Positions 60,433-64,000 of a stretch of 64,000 bases of DNA are shown one piece after another (the stretch's first letter is position 1; each line of letters opens with the position of its first letter). Under the pieces are notes generated by a model. It saw only the letters and a program-made list of their open reading frames with translations, ran no database searches and was not told where the DNA came from. The position numbers and the translations under genes were made by a program. The stretch is from an uncultured Spirochaetales bacterium. GTDB lineage: Bacteria; Spirochaetota; Spirochaetia; Sphaerochaetales; Sphaerochaetaceae. The stretch lies in assembly GCA_949289305.1 (NCBI GenBank), contig CASENB010000016.1, forward strand, positions 1 to 64,000, given 5' to 3'.

Positions 60433-61327
60433 AGAGAAAAAAGAGCGTTTTATAGCAGAAGAAGAGGGCAGGCTTGATAAGGTTGCATCCGCTTTTATTA
60501 AAAGAACGATATTTTCCAAAGATTCAACTAAAATCTTTCTTAATGGAAGAGAAGTTAAAAAGAGCACGAAAGTAAAAAGCGGAGACGTTATTGAAATAGA
60601 GTACGAGGAAGACGTCTTTACAGGGCTTGAAAAAGAGGATATTAGCCTTAACGTGATTTATGAGGATGATGATATCCTCGTAATTGATAAAAAAGAAGGC
60701 ATGGTCGTTCACCCCGGATCAGGAGTTAATTCGGGTACTATTGCAAACGCTCTATTATTCCGTTACGGCGATGATTTTCTCTCATCTGATGATGATGTGC
60801 GTCCTGGAATTGTTCATCGCTTAGATAAGGACACAAGCGGTGTCATGGTAATTGCAAAGAACGAGGATGCGCTTAGAATACTCTCTTCTGAGTTTAAAGA
60901 GAGGGAGACTGTTAAATATTACATTGCAATTGCTAAAGGGGTTTTCAAGGAGAAAGAGGGGATAATAGAGAAACACATAATCCGAGACAGGGCAGAGAGA
61001 AAGAGGTTTAAAACTACTAATGACAAAGAAGGACGCTATGCTAAAACAGGTTATAAAGTCTTATATGAGACGTCAGATTACTCTTTGCTTCTTTTAAGGC
61101 TTTATACAGGAAGAACTCATCAGATTAGAGTTCATCTTAAAAGCATTAATCATCCTATAATCGGAGATCCCATATACTCAAGCGATAAGACCAACCCTCT
61201 AATGCTTCACTCGATCTCTCTTACGATAAACCATCCGAAAACTAACGAGAGGATGACGTTCAAATCAGAAATTCCAGAGCGCTTTAAACCTTATCTAGCT
61301 GGATATCATGATGTTTGCCTCAAGTAG
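60425..61327 (+). CDS. Pseudouridine synthase RluD family
   Basis: 300 residues. An S4-like RNA-binding domain (about 10-75: RLDKVASAFIKRTIFSKDS) precedes the catalytic domain with PGIVHRLDKDTSGVMVIAK (catalytic Asp) and LRLYTGRTHQIRVHLKSINHPIIGD. Members modify uridines of 23S rRNA (RluD: helix 69; RluC: others); the exact target is not settled. Its last 33 bp overlap the end of the convergent MBL gene. Confidence 0.9.
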   Translation: MIKEKKERFIAEEEGRLDKVASAFIKRTIFSKDSTKIFLNGREVKKSTKVKSGDVIEIEYEEDVFTGLEKEDISLNVIYEDDDILVIDKKEGMVVHPGSGVNSGTIANALLFRYGDDFLSSDDDVRPGIVHRLDKDTSGVMVIAKNEDALRILSSEFKERETVKYYIAIAKGVFKEKEGIIEKHIIRDRAERKRFKTTNDKEGRYAKTGYKVLYETSDYSLLLLRLYTGRTHQIRVHLKSINHPIIGDPIYSSDKTNPLMLHSISLTINHPKTNERMTFKSEIPERFKPYLAGYHDVCLK

Positions 61328-61882
61328 ATCCTGATTGAACATCTTTTCTATCCTTATTTTGCTAAGAGGGCCATGCCCTGGAAATATCAGCGTATTGTCA
61401 TCTAGGCTAAGAAGCTTTTCCTTTATTGAATTGACGAGCAGTTCCTTTTCTATAAGGGTGTTTGTCTCTGATATGTATCCAGATTCAAGAGTGTCTCCAG
61501 TAAAGAGTGCGGATTCAATCTTATAGCACATGGAATCCAGACTATGGCCAGGAACATGCAATGCATGAATCTCGAATCCAGCTTCTTTTATTATATCTCC
61601 GTCTTTAACCTCCTTAGCCTTAAATGATGCTACTGTGTCAAAATATGCATAGATTTTTGGACTGTAAATCTTAAAAAGAGTTCCTAGTGATGCAATATGC
61701 GACCTATGATTATGCGTTATGAATACCGCCTTTAGATTTAGATTCTCTTTTTCGATAAGTTCTATGAGTTTTCCATCGCATCCGGGAATATCTATCATTA
61801 CAGCATCGTTGTTTTTTTCATTTATTACAATATACTGGTTTATTAGCTCTGCTGAGCTTACGAAGTGTGAAAATATCTTCAT
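61295..61882 (-). CDS. Metallo-beta-lactamase-fold hydrolase, variant HxHxSH motif
   Basis: 195 residues. The MBL fold is visible: VMIDIPGCDGKLIELIEKEN, VFITHNHRSHIASLG, LHVPGHSLDSMCY, ALFTGDTLESG and LIFPGHGP. The canonical HxHxDH metal motif reads HNHRSH: the Asp that binds the second zinc is Ser. Glyoxalase II-like size and layout. It could be a mono-zinc enzyme or inactive. It overlaps the pentapeptide gene by 4 bp (operon) and rluD by 33 bp on the other strand. Confidence 0.85.
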   Translation of the reverse strand: MKIFSHFVSSAELINQYIVINEKNNDAVMIDIPGCDGKLIELIEKENLNLKAVFITHNHRSHIASLGTLFKIYSPKIYAYFDTVASFKAKEVKDGDIIKEAGFEIHALHVPGHSLDSMCYKIESALFTGDTLESGYISETNTLIEKELLVNSIKEKLLSLDDNTLIFPGHGPLSKIRIEKMFNQDLLEANIMISS

Positions 61883-62472
61883 CTGACTTGTCCTGTAAAA
61901 AAGGCCTCCTCCGGATTGGAATATCTAAAAGAAACAGATCTAAGGAGTGCGGAGCGGAACGATGTCCGCTTTAGATTTGAATCTTCAAATGACGTATTAA
62001 TTAATTTAGAGAGCGAGAAGTTTGAAAAATAGAGATCGGTGTTATCGAATTTTGCCCTGTAGCAGTCAATCGCCATGAAGGAAGAGAGAATGAGATTCGA
62101 TCCTGAGAAGTCGGTATCAATTATCATAGCTCCTGAATAGACGTTGTATCTTTGCTCCGTGTCTTTAAATGTACAGTTGTCGAACACAGCGAAATCGAAG
62201 AAGTTGGAATTCAATCTTGCAAAATTAAAGTTGCAGTTTCTGAAACTTGAGAATGCGAAGTTGGAAAAACCGATAAAAGTGTCTGAAAAGTCTATATTCT
62301 CAAATTCAGCGTTTACAAGGCATACGTTTTTGATGCTTTTTTCTTCATCTTTTCTTTTGAGCAGATCTATTATTACTTCGTCTTTGTTCCTGCTATGGTG
62401 GTAGCATACTCCCGTTTCCTTGATTGCAAACGAGTGACAGTCTTTTATCTTACACTTTTCAAATGAGAACAT
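61879..62472 (-). CDS. Pentapeptide-repeat protein with N-terminal Cys/His cluster
   Basis: 197 residues. The start CKIKDCHSFAIKETGVCYHH has three Cys and several His residues, a possible zinc knuckle. From about residue 50 on, A(D/N)LXX-type repeats run to the end (ENIDFSDTFIGFSNFAFSSF, NCNFNFARLNSNFFDFAVFD, NTDLYFSNFSLSKLINTSFE), building a right-handed beta-helix. Some pentapeptide proteins mimic DNA and protect gyrase; most are uncharacterised. Divergent from rsgA; first gene of its pair, no SD seen. Confidence 0.85.
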   Translation of the reverse strand: MFSFEKCKIKDCHSFAIKETGVCYHHSRNKDEVIIDLLKRKDEEKSIKNVCLVNAEFENIDFSDTFIGFSNFAFSSFRNCNFNFARLNSNFFDFAVFDNCTFKDTEQRYNVYSGAMIIDTDFSGSNLILSSFMAIDCYRAKFDNTDLYFSNFSLSKLINTSFEDSNLKRTSFRSALLRSVSFRYSNPEEAFFTGQVR

Positions 62473-62536
62473 ACGTATACTTTATTATTTTTTTACCCTG
62501 TTGTTAAGTTTTACTTTCTGCTAATATTAAATAGAT

Positions 62537-63445
62537 ATGAAGGCCTCTATCAGACGGAGCACGAATAACACTTACATTGCATTAGCAGAAGACGGTAAGC
62601 TCTATAGCTTGAAAATAAAAGGAAAAGTCTTAATAAGTTCTAAGGCTGAATACAATCCCATAGCAGTAGGGGACATAGTGAATTTTACCCCTCATAGTGA
62701 AAACGAAGGACTGATTAACTCAAGAGAAGAGAGAAAAAGCGAATTCACGCGTTTTTTAAACAAGGTAGCCCTTATTCAGTGCACCTGTTCGAATATGGAT
62801 CAGGCTGTAATTGTCTCTTCATTGAAAAGTCCGGAGTTCAATTCCCATTTCATAGACAGGGTTATCGCTTCAATTAGAGGCTGCGATATTGTAATTGCAA
62901 TAAACAAAAGCGATCTAGGCCTTGATAATGAAAAAGAGGAGATAGATCTTTATGAACGTCTTGGATATGAAGTATGTCTTGTGAGTGCAAAAAAAGGTGA
63001 TGTTAGATCTCTTTTACCGCTTTTGAAGAACAAGGTAAGTACTTTTATCGGTCCTAGCGGCGTTGGAAAATCAAGCCTCATAAATTTGATTTTAAACAAA
63101 AATCAGAAAGTAGGGGATATCAACGAGAAATACAACAGGGGAAAACATACCACTACAAGCGCGCTATATTTAGAAAACGAAGACATAGCGATAATCGACA
63201 CTCCGGGAATCAGGGAGGTGATTCCAGCAATTGATTCTGATGAGCTAAAATATTTCTATCCTGAGTTCAAAAATTGCGAGTGCAAATATTCAAACTGTCT
63301 TCATAGCGGAGAGGATGGATGCGCTGTCTCATCGCTAGTAGAAAATGGAATTATGAGCGAGAGACGATACGACGGCTATCTTAATCTCCTTTTTGACATA
63401 AAGAATGCAGAGAAGAAATTAGAGAGAATAAAATGGCAAGCATAA
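62537..63445 (+). CDS. rsgA: Ribosome small-subunit-dependent GTPase RsgA
   Basis: 302 residues. OB domain first (1-75, IAVGDIVNFTPHSENEG), then a circularly permuted GTPase: G4 VIAINKSDLG before G1 FIGPSGVGKSSLINLIL, G3 AIIDTPGIREV, and the C-terminal zinc cluster CECKYSNCLHSGEDGC. It checks late 30S maturation. TTGTTA and TATTAA (18 bp apart) end 6 nt before the ATG without an SD: leaderless. The mutS2 start overlaps its last 13 bp. Confidence 0.95.
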   Translation: MKASIRRSTNNTYIALAEDGKLYSLKIKGKVLISSKAEYNPIAVGDIVNFTPHSENEGLINSREERKSEFTRFLNKVALIQCTCSNMDQAVIVSSLKSPEFNSHFIDRVIASIRGCDIVIAINKSDLGLDNEKEEIDLYERLGYEVCLVSAKKGDVRSLLPLLKNKVSTFIGPSGVGKSSLINLILNKNQKVGDINEKYNRGKHTTTSALYLENEDIAIIDTPGIREVIPAIDSDELKYFYPEFKNCECKYSNCLHSGEDGCAVSSLVENGIMSERRYDGYLNLLFDIKNAEKKLERIKWQA

Positions 63446-64000
63446 AGGCTTTTAAAGATATTGAACTTGACCTCGTACTTGAGAAAGTGAGGTCTTTTTC
63501 CCTTTTTAAAGAGAGTGAAGATTATATAAATTTCAAATCATTCACAGCTGATAAGGATGTAATAAACGATCGCTATCTAAAGATCGAGCGTTATATGAAC
63601 CTTTTAGAATCGGCAAACGATTTAAATAGTTTTCCTTCCATATTCCATATATTCTCATACGCAAGAAAAAGCCATCAGGATATCGAAGGCAAGGATGTTT
63701 TTCTTATTGGACTTTTCTTAGAGTCCTATGAAAAAATGCTAGTGTTTTTAGATGATGGAGAGACTCTTAGCGAAGAGGATGGAAAGCTAAAAGAAGAGAT
63801 CATTTTCTCTCTCGATCAAGATGGAAATGTAAACGAAAACCATCCGCGTCTTTTAGTACATAAGAAGGCGTTAGACGCGGCAAAAAGCAGAAGAAGCAGT
63901 TATACAGCATCTTTTATGAGGGATAACAGGAATATTCTTCAAGGAGAGAATCCTCTTTTTAAAGATAACAGGATCGTTCTTCCGATAAAGGCAAGCGAAA
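63433..64000 (+). CDS. mutS2: MutS2-type protein, N-terminal part, cut by the window edge
   Basis: 189 codons visible from the ATG at 63433 (MASIKAFKDIELDLVLEKVR), overlapping rsgA by 13 bp. The helical lever region and the stretch ending NRIVLPIKASE (RYVIPVK-type in the family) fit the MutS2 core/lever that precedes the ATPase and Smr domains. MutS2 acts in recombination control or in ribosome rescue. The catalytic part lies beyond the window. Confidence 0.75.
   Translation, partial: MASIKAFKDIELDLVLEKVRSFSLFKESEDYINFKSFTADKDVINDRYLKIERYMNLLESANDLNSFPSIFHIFSYARKSHQDIEGKDVFLIGLFLESYEKMLVFLDDGETLSEEDGKLKEEIIFSLDQDGNVNENHPRLLVHKKALDAAKSRRSSYTASFMRDNRNILQGENPLFKDNRIVLPIKASE

Overview
The window looks like chromosome of a low-GC, host-associated-type spirochaete (Treponema/Sphaerochaeta-like). 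The evidence is gene order: rpsB-tsf-frr-uppS-cdsA-dxr-rseP (without pyrH) and rpsF-ssb-rpsR-membrane protein-rplI-dnaB are the arrangements I know from Treponema. Codon use is AT-rich and homogeneous, except for a GC-richer left end (1-600) and a distinctly AT-rich island (about 31-37.3 kb).

Layout. 1-0.8 kb: end of an integrated element (broken TOPRIM-type gene) abutting the 3' half of a tRNA-Leu(GAG) gene that still has its own terminator, i.e. an attachment-site junction. 1-9.2 kb: secreted 5'-nucleotidase; an operator-controlled three-gene operon (YhcH-like, cyclase family, ketopantoate reductase-like); tRNA-Met; a GntP-type permease; a FAH-family hydrolase with a GNAT-like protein. 9.2-19.7 kb: metG; a complete PTS operon (EIIA, EI, HPr, EIICB); murD; a 29-residue COX24/mS38-like ribosomal peptide; a lipoprotein; tcdA; a TatD-like hydrolase. 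19.7-30.9 kb: mntP behind a yybP-ykoY manganese riboswitch, then the two conserved housekeeping operons, which converge with no gap between dnaB and rseP.

30.9-37.3 kb is the accessory island: a large Ig-repeat surface lipoprotein enclosed by a 100-bp direct repeat and read from a promoter whose -35/-10 spacer contains a G9 tract (a probable phase-variable switch), followed by a Type II restriction-modification system whose methylase carries an N-terminal HTH domain and is preceded by a small RelE/ParE-like ORF. 37.3-42.4 kb: NUDIX, metA/metY, a SWIM zinc-finger protein and argG, with ARG-box-like sites and an unidentified terminator-bearing RNA upstream of argG. 43-48.9 kb: LacI-regulated operon of a cellobiose-2-epimerase-like enzyme and a ribose-type sugar ABC transporter. 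48.9-56.8 kb: mixed housekeeping (CYTH, parvulin, RNase H, UPRTase-like, adk, amylase, guaB). 57-58.4 kb: Fic protein with an 11 x 10-bp tandem array in its promoter. 58.5-64 kb: tRNA-Val, then YggS, RluD, MBL, pentapeptide, RsgA and the start of MutS2.

Functional links: the PTS operon, the ABC/epimerase operon and the amylase point to a saccharolytic lifestyle; MetA (Glu at the acetyl-CoA-specifying position) and MetY form a coherent O-acetylhomoserine route to methionine. HPr lacks the regulatory serine. A notable pattern is that several first genes have no Shine-Dalgarno sequence and a -10 box only 5-9 nt before the start codon, suggesting leaderless mRNAs.
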